Shown here one piece after another: positions 1 to 11,399 of a stretch of 64,000 nucleotides of DNA. Each line of letters begins with the position of its first letter. Within the stretch, counting starts at the first letter, position 1. Position numbers and translations under genes: made by a program. Source of the DNA: Massospora cicadina (Eukaryota > Entomophthoromycota > Entomophthoromycetes > Entomophthorales > Entomophthoraceae); assembly GCA_022478985.1 (NCBI GenBank), contig JAKSZP010006734.1:62001-126000 (forward strand), read 5' to 3'. Under the pieces are notes generated by a model. The model was not told the origin of the DNA, ran no database searches, and saw only the letters and a program-made list of their open reading frames with translations.

Positions 1-2580
1 CAAAAGAATGGTAGAATTGAACTTAGTAGTAGCGGAATCTGCACCAGTGGGGCTAAAATGAATCGAATACTATTATCATTTAAAACATGATGTTCCAAGG
101 CTAAAGTACTAAACTTATCTTAATATAACTTTGGCAACTCCCTATAAAGTTGTGGGCCACACGCTGAACTATTTTAATAATAGATCAAACCCTATATCAA
201 AATAATAGTTAAGAAAATTATCTAATAAATATTTCATAAGCTGCTGGTTGGTCAAAATAATTGCAGCACCATCTATCATCATCAACATATGCGATATCTC
301 TCAACTGTGATAATGATTCTGCTAGCGCCTATGGTCCCCTATTTCGCCTATGGGAGAACTTTTAGCAATTTAAACAGATAGGCTTGGTCATTAGAATTAC
401 TCTCTCTATAGGCTTATTAACATGGCTCTGAGTGCCATAAGCAGCATTTCATTCAACCCAGCATTACTGATGGTTATATTATCTTAGTACCCATCTTATA
501 AGTGGCTTTGACGTCAATTAAGGCCTCTTTAATGGCCTATAAAATTTTTCCAGGTAGCATGATAAGGTCATGTGCAACAGTATTTCAGGTGTTATCTGAG
601 CAAATTAAGCAAGATATTCTCACGGTGACTAGATCTACAGCTAAAATTGTCCACAGCTGTTAGGCCCTAGGTAATACCAAGTTGCTTAGTCCACAAATGA
701 CTCAGACTTCCCCAATTAAAAATAAAGTTTTTTGTTTCATATTTTAACACCATGTGCGCTTTTAGACTTGGCAATAAGAATTTTTTTGACTTTGGCTTAA
801 ATGTGGTGAAGTCAAAGGGTGCTCCAAGAACCTCCTGTGCTTCTTTACTCATAAATCCCTAAACATGGTGAGTTTCTGCTTGTCTCTGGCTCCGCCTATG
901 GTATTCTCATATAAATAATCTTTTTAGTCACCTAGACAGGAGTTAACTTAGTCTTGAATATGGAAAAGATGTTAATCGTCTTTATATACAATTCGTCAAG
1001 CAGGTTGTAAAACCATTGCAGCTGTGTTAGTAATGGTAGTGCGTTCTCTCAAGATATAAAAAACTAAGAGTAGAAAATCATCTTGCTTGCATTTTTCTCA
1101 CATCCTGCTTCAAAAAATCCAGTTGGTCGTCATTTCTTTCCAATTTGGTAAAAATTTTCTTTAAAATCAGTACAGTAACATTATTCTCCTTGTCTGGTAA
1201 ATCTGCTTTATTAATAAAACTGATTCTAAGCAAGGTCTCTAATACTTTCTTGTGCTGTTGGAGGTCTGACTCTTTATACATTAATTGTTAATTGAGCTAC
1301 TCGCTGCTTCAAATCATTAAGCATCTTTTACATACTTTCCATATTTTTATATCTAGAAAATTCATCTGCATGGTACATTTCCATGGTATCTTCATAGTAC
1401 TTTCCACAATTGCTTTGTGGTGTCCCCTGTAGTGAGTTACAGTTAATGTTATAGTGGTACACTTGCTCAGTGTGTGCTGAATAGTAAGTTGTTCCACTGA
1501 ATAAGTTATTTATTTTCATAGGGTGCATTACCACGAATCTCATAGGTTCTTGTTCTTGTATACATGGGACTTTTACTTATAGTTCTATACATGTCCACCT
1601 GTGTTGATGCCTTAAAAAAAATGTAACTATGGCTGTTATTAAGCAAAATGGAGCTCCTCTTAACCTCTGCTGATAATAATGTTGATGAGTCAAAGCCTTT
1701 AATAGTAGTTTCCATATTTTTTGTTCTTAGCGCTAAATAAAAACAACAATAAAGGCAGAGGTTGTGATAGAAATTATTTCATGTACAAAAAGAGGAAAAT
1801 TTATATAGTATCTAGGGTAATTGGGGTGCTTAAAGTATGACAGGATTTATAATAAAAGAAAATTTTTCTCACAAGGCGATTATATAACTGTATCTTGGTT
1901 TAAGGGTCAGCGATGTCCAATTCCTTTATTCTCTCTGATCTCTTTGATTCCTCAGATTATACTAAGTAGCTCTTTCTTGTTTATGAAGGCGTAGCTGCTG
2001 TTCTGATCCTAGCTGTGCCTCCTGTTGTTCCCGTGACTCCTGTGGCTCTTTTGGCTGCAATAGTATCTTGGTCATATCAATCAATTAATATCTTGAAACT
2101 TATTTGCTTAACAATTTTGTAAATGCACACTTCTCAGAGCTGAACTAATGCGGAAATTTTTCTTCAGATGGTGTTTTGTAATTTGTCTATTATTGGCAGT
2201 AGAACCCAGAGTTATAAAAGGAAGTCCATTAGGGCATCATTTGTGATATTGTGCTCATACTAATATTTCTTGTAACTATGATTGTTCATTTTCTGACATC
2301 ATTTTGAGTGGTTATAATTATTGCAGCAGTCAGGAGGTATAAAGGACTCCATCATCAGGCTTTTTAGACAACCAAAGCCTATAAAAGGGGCTTTGGAATC
2401 TAAATATTGTTTTAATTGCTGTCCATGTTAGGTGAAATTTAATCATAATTCTGATCATATATAACTAGTACAAATACTTGTATAATATAAATTGAGGAGT
2501 TCTGATGGGTTTTCTATAAGGTGAGTAATTAACCCTCTAGTTGATTTTTCTCGACACTGGGTAAGATTTCTTAAGCAGCT
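1..2580. other. Unassigned AT-rich stretch with short minus-strand open frames
   Basis: No gene can be supported here. Short minus-strand open frames (852-667, 1281-1078, 1543-1328, 1715-1506) follow one another. One is Lys/Glu/Asp-rich and coiled-coil-like, which could be a worn gag or LINE ORF1, but no diagnostic motif (zinc knuckle, protease, RT) is visible. No repeat partner was found elsewhere in the window. Best read as old, unrecognisable repeat DNA or intergenic sequence. Confidence 0.4.
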
Positions 2581-2584
2581 GTAT

Positions 2585-4740
2585 CAAGAAATCAATTAGA
2601 TTTTGTCCCCAACTGCATCATATGAAACATCATCCACACTGATGCTAATGTATGCCGTCTAATTCATGTGGTGCGCTGATACATTTAGGCTGGAAAAGGT
2701 TATATGATTGCCTACATTGGAAGTACCTTAGGGTAACTCTAGAAACTTTCTGCCTTCCATCTCAGTCTATTAACTGTGTAAAAATTTCATTAAGTCAGCA
2801 ACAATGGTCACATGTGTCCCAGGATTTGTTACAGACACTATTCTCCTACAGCGCGGCTTAAAACAGGGCAACCTCTTCAGCCTTTTGGTGTAAAACTCGA
2901 GGTTAAACCTAGTGCTTTGCGCCATTAATCTGAACCTGAAAGACATTGCCTCTCAGGGTCAAAAACCTCTCATAGTATTGAAGTTTGTAACAATTGTGTG
3001 GTAGGTGTTTCCAAAACATCTGCCGCTCAATCCTTAAAAACTATCATAAGACAGTATGAACATATAAGTAATGCCAAAAGCAATTTACATATGAACAAGT
3101 TTCTACGATTTGGAATTATAACCATCAGTGGTATAATGGAATTACTTGATGACCTTAGTTAGGAAATCAATCATTTAATCAACGTTACCCCATAAACCAA
3201 ACCTTCTGCCGCTTAAGTGTATGGATAATTCTGGAGAATACACATCTTTTGTTGTGAAAAAAATATTATATCTAGTATCTAAAACCAAGAAGACAGCATT
3301 TATAGATGTACAACATGGATGGATAAGAAAGTTAGATTAGCCAAAGCACAGATTCTATCAAAGGTATAGTGCACCACTCATTCCATATCATCTTCCATTT
3401 CCTTTTCAACTCACTATGGGCTATATTACAATTATGGTTTTTGAATCATCAATGGCAAACATCAGGATTAGAAAAGCTCTTTGTCTCATGTACCTAGGAA
3501 GGCATGTACTCATTGACTAACACAAACAAACCATACATACTTTCATCAAATGTCTTGTTAAGGTGACTAATCCTAACCCACAAGTCTTATACTAGTCTGC
3601 AAAAAAAGATGCAACTTTTCAAGATCTTTGGGGATGGAAAATACTATCACTCCAGATGTTTTAATGAGATACCTAATATCTCACCACAATTCATATATCC
3701 CTCATTGCACCCATCCTCATTATAAAGCATAATGCAAATTATAGACAGCTTAACTAAAGTTTCCAAAAAATTGGCCTGCAACCAATGCAGCACAGGGTAG
3801 GCACAAGATACCTCAAACTGTTTGATAATAAACCAGTTAACCAGAATTATTCAAAACTAATAATATTGTCACTCTAGCTTTATCTGATTTATTGGATTCT
3901 TTAGATATACCTTACTTTCCATAGGATAAAAAATGTTGGATAATGTTCGCCATCTTTTAATTCACCAAAAAACCCAAACCCAAATCTGGAAGTCTCTTAC
4001 ACAGTCATATAATACAACATATAGGTCCAATGCCATCACAAACCTTTGTCCAGTATGCGGTAGACATAATACTTTAGTCCATAGAATAGAGGGATGTCCC
4101 AAATCCAAAGGCATTTGTAAGGAAATTTCCATCTGTTTCATAAGCCCAATCCCACATCTGTAAGTGCATTACATTGTCATATCTTACAGCAGATAGGTCT
4201 AGTGCAATGCAAACCTTTGTCCAGTTTGTGGCGGATATAATACTCTAGTCCATTGGATAGAGGGATGTCTCATATCCAAAGTCATTTGAAATGAAGTGTC
4301 CCATCCATTTATAATACTCAACTCTATCATATACATACCTGCAATCCGTTTTCCATGAAGGTATTTTTACAAATTCTACAACACTTCAAGTACTGATAAC
4401 AGCATTGTATTGTGGTCAATCCACACTGTCATCCTGGAAGCTATTATTAAAAGGTATTTTCAACCAATGAAAAATTACTGGATAAATTTTGCTGTCATTT
4501 TAATCACAATTTCCAATATTGGTTCTTAGGAATTATGCCTCCTAAATGGTGCCATCAGATCAAATCATGGAGGTCTACCTGGTTCCTAAAGTTTGTCCCT
4601 TACTCCAACACTTGCAATATCTGGACATAATTTCAAGACTCTAGTTCTTGCACCATGTCCACCACCCCTACCCCTGATTAAAGGGATGGCGTCAGTTATA
4701 CTCCTGTCCTGGGAGTCAGGGCTCACTCATAGTGTTTAAT
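2585..4740 (+). pseudogene. LINE-1: 5'-truncated, decayed non-LTR retrotransposon ORF2 (reverse transcriptase)
   Basis: Remnant of a LINE ORF2 reverse transcriptase that once copied element RNA at the target site. Conceptual translation follows LINE-3 in order. A QLDFVPN box (LINE-3: QFGFIP) lies near 2600. The palm segment KxYDCLHWKYL is near 2690-2730 (LINE-3: KAYDRVNWEYL). A GLKQGN box is near 2855. A post-RT KAQILSKVW-like segment is near 3345. A C-terminal CCHC finger (C-x2-C-x7-H-x4-C) sits at 4047-4097. Stops and frame changes are frequent, and the endonuclease and ORF1 are missing, so the copy is 5'-truncated. The 3' end near 4700-4740 may be a worn form of the tail shared with the other elements. 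Confidence 0.85.
3981..4300 (+). repeat. Tandem duplication (about 171 bp) of the LINE-1 zinc-finger segment
   Basis: Two neighbouring units, 3981-4152 and 4153-4300, align across their length. Both encode the same C-x2-C-x7-H-x4-C finger, at 4047-4097 and 4218-4268, so their first cysteines are exactly 171 bp (57 codons) apart. Related LINE-3 has a single finger. The units have diverged by many substitutions, so the duplication is old. Confidence 0.8.
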
Positions 4741-4793
4741 CTTTATTTTTTTCTTTTTTCTAATATTTTCTTTAGTTATATTTATCTCATGGT

Positions 4794-5094
4794 AGGGGGT
4801 GGAAGGCGAGTCAGTAAGGCGTACAGCTACCAACCTGAAGGTTGTAGGTTTGATTCCCACCCTTTGCACATTGATTGAGGTGCCACCTAAAGGAAGCCAT
4901 TGGCGTTAGTAAGTCTAATAACATGAAAACCTTACCCATGATGTAACCAGAAAAATCTTAGTCCTGAACCCAGAGGTGGAAATACTTTCTACAATGGAGT
5001 TAACCCTGCTCAGGTTTCATGTCAATGCTTCCTTTCTTTATCTCTTTTGGTAATATCTGTCCCCTGGTCGGCTTGCCTCAAATAAATAAATAAA
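4794..5094 (+). mobile_element. SINE-1, tRNA-derived, intact copy
   Basis: Short interspersed element of about 300 bp. The head resembles a tRNA with a pol III promoter: A-box-like GGCGAGTCAGTAAGG near 4805 and B-box GGTTTGATTCCC near 4848. A unique body follows. The 3' tail has the core GTCCCCTGGTCGGCTTGCCT and then (AAAT)n. It is bounded by a perfect 16-bp target-site duplication, ATATTTATCTCATGGT, at 4778-4793 and 5095-5110. A second copy lies inverted at 8868-9161. It has no coding capacity and must borrow a LINE reverse transcriptase. Confidence 0.93.
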
Positions 5095-5110
5095 ATATTT
5101 ATCTCATGGT

Positions 5111-5822
5111 CCTCCTATCTTGTAAAAACAATACATAGTATTAGAAATAAGGATACAATACATGGATAAATTTAAGTTGGTTCTGCCATATGATTATTCA
5201 CATGACCATTAGCTAATTATCTAAAACCCTAAGGTATATATGGTTTATATATAATGTTTCTGGTTGAATATACACATGATCATTGGTTAGTTATTTGATA
5301 CCCTAGAGGTTTTTAAGGTTATGAATTGTTTCAGGTAGCGCAAATATGAAAACTCTATTCCAAATCTGATATTATTTCAGATGAACAGAACATATGCATC
5401 AATGCATATATTTTGGATATATTAGTAAAATCGGTTAAACAAATTAGTGTTATCCAATATTGAATATAAAACACATTTTTGATTTGACAAGCTAATTTTT
5501 TTGATAAATTGAATTTTTAAAATTAATTATCAACTGAATCTAAACGTAAGATTTTTAAATCTGAAAATTTATCTGAGTCCAATCTCAACTTTAGAAAAAA
5601 AAACTGGTTAAAGCTAATAATTAAATTCATTTATCTTATATTTTCCCAGGGTTTTATCTGAAAGGCTGATTAAAATTTCTGATAGATTTTGTTTATAAAG
5701 CTTTCTATTTGTGTGATAGATCTTTTCTTATAAAGCTTAATCACTCATCAAATAAATATCATGGATTTTTTATTACTCTATTTATTAATATTGATCAACT
5801 AAATCCTTCCAAATTGATTAAG
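5111..5822. other. AT-rich spacer, no gene
   Basis: About 700 bp of very AT-rich DNA. No open frame of note, no RNA gene and no repeat partner within the window were seen. Confidence 0.6.
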
Positions 5823-5955
5823 TAATTGTTTGGGTTGACCTTGGGACAAATATACCACACAGAGAATTTTTATAGCCAGTACAGGTTTCAAACATGCGTT
5901 GAACAAAACCTGCACTAAAGTGGAAGTAAGTATTACCCTGCTAGGCTAACAACCC
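5823..5955 (-). mobile_element. SINE-3, short tRNA-headed SINE
   Basis: Read on the minus strand, it starts with an A-box-like TAGCCTAGCAGG. It passes through a segment ending GTTTGAAACC that recurs at 22360-22440, then TACTGGCTATAAAAAT, which recurs at 59274-59289. It ends in GTGTGGTATATTTGTCCCAA, shared with 23697-23745 and 59305-59346. Matching pieces on both sides define a family of roughly 130 bp. The B-box is worn. Confidence 0.65.
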
Positions 5956-5956
5956 T

Positions 5957-7990
5957 TCCTTCAAATAAATTAGATTTAAATTCAACTGAGGCATGCTGAC
6001 CAGGGGATGGACATAACTAATTAAAGCAATAAAGCCCAAAACAAACAGGGTGACAAAACAAAAGAAAATAAAAAACCTCCAACCAGGCAGGGAGTGGAAT
6101 ACCGTTAACCCACCATGGCAGATGGAGAGGGAGGGTCAGGCAGCTCTTCTTCTGGCGGATTTTTTATGGAAGATGCATATTGGTTGTAGAAGCGGACAAA
6201 AACAGAGAGCAAGGGCGTTGGGGCATCAGCGTGTTGGGGTTTGTGGAGTGTGAAATAAAGGTTACTTACCTCAAGATCAGCTTGGAAGACAGCTCAACTA
6301 ACTCTACAACATGATGTTTAGTTTGAAGGCGGGCATCTGGGAGTTGGGCCAAACTGGAAATATTTTGACAAGTAATTTTAGAGGTAGGGTTAAATTCTGC
6401 TAGCTTTGTAACATGCATTCCAGCGTCATTGGCATCACTGGCCAATTTGGTGATTCCCCATGCTACTTCAAGAAATCAGGCGGTTGTTGATTGTGCTCAA
6501 CTCTTTATAGAATTGATCTGTTAATTGTGCCACTGCTTTGCAGAGGTGGTGGCAATGGGCGAGGCCACCGCTGCTAAGGCAAGCTGGTGGTCACTTTAGA
6601 ATGGGATGGAATTTGGTTTAGGAGCATATCATCCGGGTGAGAGGGATTTGTCAAAATCAGAGTTATGAAATTTAGCTCATTCATATTACTTTGGCCTTTT
6701 TCAGAGGAATTATCATCCTCATTTGTGAAAACAATACCTGATTCGTCAACTTCATCCAATAGGAACCAATGATTTTGGTTCAAAAAGAATAGTGAATGTA
6801 TAATTTGGGTGAGTGGTAGCAGGCGAATGGGTTGCTTGGGTGTTAATTGTAGTTCGATCCTGACTCTGATTGGTCAGGTTGTGCCCAGGGTGGTGAGTGT
6901 GGCTGGAGGTTTTGGTAGGTGCTTTCCCACATTGGCTTAACCTGTGAGAATGTTGGGTGGGATGAGGCAATAAAACGCCACATTTAGATGTCACTGAAAA
7001 GGGTTCAGAAACAGTAACAGGTAAATTGGCATGGGGCAAAACCTTTTAAAGTGGTCAAGAATAAAACAAATGGGACAATCCTGTTGACCGCTATTAACAA
7101 AAACCCAAAAGAGATGCTCCAGTGCTGCAACAATGTGAGCATGCAGGATGATTTTTTAGGCAACGGCAGAGTTATTTGGGGTGATGGTGGCAGTGGCTCA
7201 AGGGGCAACCAGGCGCTCTGCATCTGAAGGAATGGTAAAGAGTAGGTTGGGCTGAGTGCCATAAGCCAAAAGCCCTGACATCAGCTCAGCATATAAAATT
7301 TGGGGCGGGAAATGTAAAAGGAGGTTGGCAAATGACACCACCAGTGTGGTATCATCAGGGAGATGAGTGGGTAGTGGGGATGGGGTATTTTTATAAATTA
7401 GAGGAACCAATGCCACCACTGTAGTATCCTCCTCTGTTTATAAATTCCCTGTCAAAATAGCCCTTAAAAGGGAAGAAATTGATAAAGCCAGCTGGCACAA
7501 AGGCAGCAATGGCAAGTTTAATCGTTGCTTTGTCAGCATATAGGAATAAACGCCCATAGTTGACATGGAGGCAAAATTAACAGTGGATCAAGATAGAGAG
7601 AGATTATGGTGGTGAGTCAGGCGAATTCATGCAAGGTGAAGTGCTAAGTCCCTGGAGGGACAAATTGGCCAGTAGAGTTTGCTAGACTATTTGAGCCCAT
7701 CTAATGTGTTTCCCTGCAGGGCAGAAAACGCTGGGAGGTGGATCACCGCTGCTCTACACTGGAGCATCAGGCGGCAGATCTAAGGACATCAATTGGAAAA
7801 TGGACGTATCTAGATGGTGGTAGGTGTTGAAGATTTGGGCTTCGCCTGATGGCTGGTTCATTGTTTGGTGGAAACTACAGCTTTGAGCATCTATTGTGTG
7901 AGGACAATAGACAGGATGGTGCTTTAGATTTATGATATAGCTTTTTGGTAATACTTCAATTGTATACCCAGTCATTTCACTTGGATGATG
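5957..7990 (-). mobile_element. ORF1-only LINE (half-LINE), minus copy
   Basis: About 2 kb element carrying a worn ORF1-like gag but no endonuclease or RT. Its minus-strand end (5957-6015) has the shared 3' tail, with core GTCCATCCCCTGGTCAGC followed by an AT-rich ATTTAAAT track. It is the same family as 55860-57722: the two agree along the whole coding part and both pass from ORF1 straight into the tail. This suggests a non-autonomous lineage, analogous in design to mammalian HAL1, rather than two chance deletions. Confidence 0.75.
6545..7980 (-). pseudogene. Zinc-knuckle ORF1 (gag-like) of the minus ORF1-only LINE
   Basis: Broken RNA-binding ORF1 protein. Reading from 7980 down: a GQFVPPGDLALHLAC segment (plus copy: GQYVSPKDLDAHLAC), a DDTTLVVSFANL segment near 7340 (plus copy: ADTTLVVRFDGL), then a perfect CCHC zinc knuckle, C-x2-C-x4-H-x4-C, encoded at 7077-7036. 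A Pro/Thr/His-rich linker follows, then an acidic WFLLDEVDES segment near 6765 (plus copy: WELLSEIDES). Several stops and frameshifts interrupt it. The knuckle, intact here, has lost its histidine in the other copy. Confidence 0.75.
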
Positions 7991-8854
7991 GCACGCCGCC
8001 TTGATCCTACTGATCCCAAGTGAAAATTTACTTTAATATAAAATAAAGTTATAACGCAAAAAGGTTATTAGATTAATTATAAACTTAATCCAGAAGTTAA
8101 AGGATGTTTTTATTAGTGTAAATGCAAGGGTTATTTATAGGTTTCAAATTTAACCACATCTTACCCATGACGCCTTACTTTCAGTGACCCTTGGCCACAT
8201 AAAAAGTTTGTAATGACGTCTACAAATACTTTGACTCAGGGCATCATGCTCAGCCTCAGAGTTGGAGTAAACACCATCATCATCCTTGAGATGGCGTTTT
8301 GTCATATCTTCAAAATAGCTAAACTTATTCACTTTCATGTGCATAAAGCAGCACATACTAAGGTGATTCATATCACTAATTAGTAATTAATTTGATCTAA
8401 AACTTGACTGACATTAAAAACTAATTTTGACATAGACCAACAAAGCCCACATGCCCGAGTCATTAAATCAAAACTTAAATTTAAGTTTGACCTAATTAAC
8501 AAAGCCCTTGAGCCCGTGTCATCATAGTTGAATATAATTAAGTGAAATTGCTAGGCTGCAGTCCCAAGTTCAGATACTTAGGATACACCTGAACCATAAT
8601 CATTGATATCAAATATCTGACAATTAGGTCCGGTCAATTCCTCAACAGTAGGTAATTTAAACTTTTTTGTAAAATTTTCTCAAATGTGATATCAAGTAGA
8701 AAAAAAGCTTTTTTAAATCCTTTCAGATAAAAGCAAAGACGGAAGTTCAAATGATATGGTAGTAACAAATATTAAATGATAATACTGTAATAAGCACATG
8801 CAATATTAGTGTCTTGTACTAGCTTGATAATATGGTATCACAAAAAATAAAATC
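7991..8854. other. AT-rich region with one unassigned minus ORF
   Basis: The only frame of note is 8371-8150 on the minus strand (73 residues, with an acidic stretch DDDGVYSNSEAEHD). It matches nothing I recognise and has no second copy in the window. It may be a 5' extension of the neighbouring ORF1-only LINE or chance. Confidence 0.35.
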
Positions 8855-8867
8855 AAAGGTATTATTT

Positions 8868-9161
8868 AATTTATTTAAATAAGGCAAGCTTACTAGGGGA
8901 TGGATAATAATGAAACTAGAAAGTAAACATCAACATGAAACCTGATCAGGGTCAACTCCATCATAGAAAGATTTTCCACCTCTGGATTGAGAATCATATT
9001 TTTCTAGTTACATCATGGGTAAGGTTTTCATGTTATTAGACCTACTAACCGCCAATAGCTTCCTTTGGTTGGCACCCCAATTTATGTGCTAAGGGTGGGA
9101 ATAAAACCTGCAACCTTCATATTGGTAGCCATACGCCCTAATGACTCGCCTTCCACCACCT
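8868..9161 (-). mobile_element. SINE-1, inverted second copy
   Basis: The reverse complement aligns end to end with 4794-5094, including the tRNA-like head (GGCGAGTCATTAGGGCG; B-box GGTTTTATTCCC, with the conserved G lost) and the tail CATCCCCTAGTAAGCTTGCC. It is flanked by a perfect 13-bp duplication, AAAGGTATTATTT, at 8855-8867 and 9162-9174. The damaged B-box suggests it can no longer be transcribed. Confidence 0.93.
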
Positions 9162-9174
9162 AAAGGTATTATTT

Positions 9175-10689
9175 TTTAATACAAGAAAAGCTTCAGACAT
9201 ACAGCCATTTATCTATAATATTGCTCTACACCTAAAATCTTTTTGAGTCAAAAATAGTTAATTCTTATTCATTTTTATATTAGAAGAAGAAATATGATGT
9301 TTAAAATGTTTAGTTAGCTCCATTCTCTTGAGATACATGGATTTTAATAATAAATTTTTATGCCATAGGGAAATCTAATACACTTGGTAATTGTTAATTT
9401 TGCTACAAATACAAGTTGGTAACACTGAGTAGACTATATTTCGTTCCTAGAGAAGCCATTATGTTTACATAAACATTGTTTGTTGTGCTTAGAGAAATAT
9501 ATCTGCTTTTTATTTCTCAGTAAATTGCTGTATAAAAGTTCTAAGAACATTTACTTCCTAGAGTCAAGTATAAATTGTATATAGCAAGCACAAACTTTTT
9601 TCTATAAGTACAAAAGACATTTTTAAGCTACACTTTCTTAATCTAAAATGATATTTAGGTTATATTCCAGACAAATTTAGACTTGAATATAAATTGTAAA
9701 TGTATTAATAGTATGAGTAATTTTTGTTATGTTTGTGGTGAAGTGACTTTTTCATCTCTGAAATATAAATTGATTCTATTTATAAAGACAGAATATTGTC
9801 ATTTCTTTACTGTAAGATTGATTTGAACACCAATTAGGCACCACTTATTTCTTTTTGTACATGTGAAGGAAAGAGAAAGCAGCAAGTGAAGCCTTCAAAC
9901 AGTTGTTTGCAAATTTTGGGAAATCAAAGAGCTGAAAATTATAATCTAACTGTTAATAAAATTATGTATATATACTAAGAGTTAGGTTGTAATATGCCAC
10001 TGAAGATCCACTTTCTGACAATTATTTTGACTTCTTTCTATGAAATAGTGGCACTTTGGGTGGTGAACATGGAGAGCAACCATCAAGATACTCCTCAATA
10101 GAAAGAAGGTATCAGGGAAAGTTAGTCTCATCTATATTTGCAGACTATTGTTAAATATCATGAGAGATATCCCAGAAGTAGACTACAAAAAAAACAGAAA
10201 TGCTCCAGTGAATAGTTGAATAGGTAATATTTTGAGGGGGAGAGTTCTGTACATATATATATATAAAAATAAAGGGCTTTAAAAAATTTCTGGTGACATA
10301 TTATTGTTTCTTGACCCCAATTTGGTTAGGATTAACTATTTCTGTAAATGGAAAAAACTTTAATTTTTTTACCATTGTAGTTAGAACCAAATGCTGTAAA
10401 CTGATGTAAGCTTAAACCATAATTACCCAATTGGACTCAAATATAATTAGATTAATTTCATATAATCACTTCTAATATTTTGGATAAAGCTGACTCAAAA
10501 ACTCCATTTTTCTGCACTATTCAAATCAATCTAGCTAATAACAAAAAACTAACTTATGTTATTTGACATCATAACTCACTAAAATCTGAAGAGCCACTAA
10601 ACCTAACTATAATCTCTATAAAGTTGAAGTTCCAAGTACAGGGCGTTGAAAAGATATATCAAGCTGAGGGGGTTGAAGACTGCTATTAT
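9175..10689. other. AT-rich spacer, no gene
   Basis: About 1.5 kb with no credible open frame or RNA gene. A short (TA)n run lies near 10253-10265. No matching segment was found elsewhere in the window. Confidence 0.6.
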
Positions 10690-10862
10690 TAACTGAATTC
10701 AAAAAAGAGGATGTTCTCACTCTGACCTGTATGTATTTTTTGTTTTTTTTCAAGTTTGTTCACGCATAACTCTGAAATTACTGGCCCAATTTAAATTATC
10801 TTTTTCAAAAAAATAGAGGATGATCCAAGTTAGGTCCCATTTTACTTTTGTAAGGATCTTTC
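10690..10862 (-). repeat. Dispersed repeat (arthropod-like family), minus copy
   Basis: The reverse complement matches 23526-23695 in order: AAAATGGGACCTAA, CATCCTCT plus a T-rich/GA run, TTTCAGAGTTATGCG, GAACAAAC, CAGGTCAGAGTGAGAAC, then CTCTTTTTTGAATTC. It has no coding capacity. It abuts the 3' end of LINE-2. Confidence 0.75.
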
Positions 10863-11399
10863 CAGTTTCTAAACTCATACCTTATTAAAGAGATTAAATT
10901 GTACAATAAGGGCAAGAGGGATGGAAGAAATGGGGATTTCATTTGGTGAGAAATAACTGGGAATGGTGCCACTAATTGGTTAGCATCACTGACCATTCCT
11001 GGTCAGAAATCACCATTTCTAGCCACAGTTTGAGTGACAGCGCACTTACACGCCATTTAATCTTCAGTCTGAATGTGGACTCATCACATTTAACGAGTTA
11101 TCTGGGTGTGAAAGCCAATTATGAGGCTTGAAAACATCTGGGTATTATATGCAAAAATTTAGAGATTCATTTGAGCTTCTTAGAGAAAGCCTGTATTATC
11201 TTCTGCACCATTCCCATGTAATGAGTGCTCTTGTGGCTTAATTCTTTGGCCACAATTGCCAAATATATGGCTCATATACAATAATTATAGAGGAAGTCTC
11301 AGAGCTGGAGTGGTTGATTTAAAAAGTGTCTTGGTCAAAAGTAGGTCTTGAGAGGGGTGTTTATATGGCTGCTGTCGCTTGCTGGATAGCAGTAGCCTC

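Noticed and set aside
1078..1715. Gag or ORF1 gene on the minus strand
   Set aside because: Coiled-coil-like composition only. No capsid, knuckle or partner copy supports it.
4794..4870. tRNA gene at the SINE-1 head
   Set aside because: No clean acceptor stem, imperfect boxes, and a target-duplication-bounded element extends to 5094.
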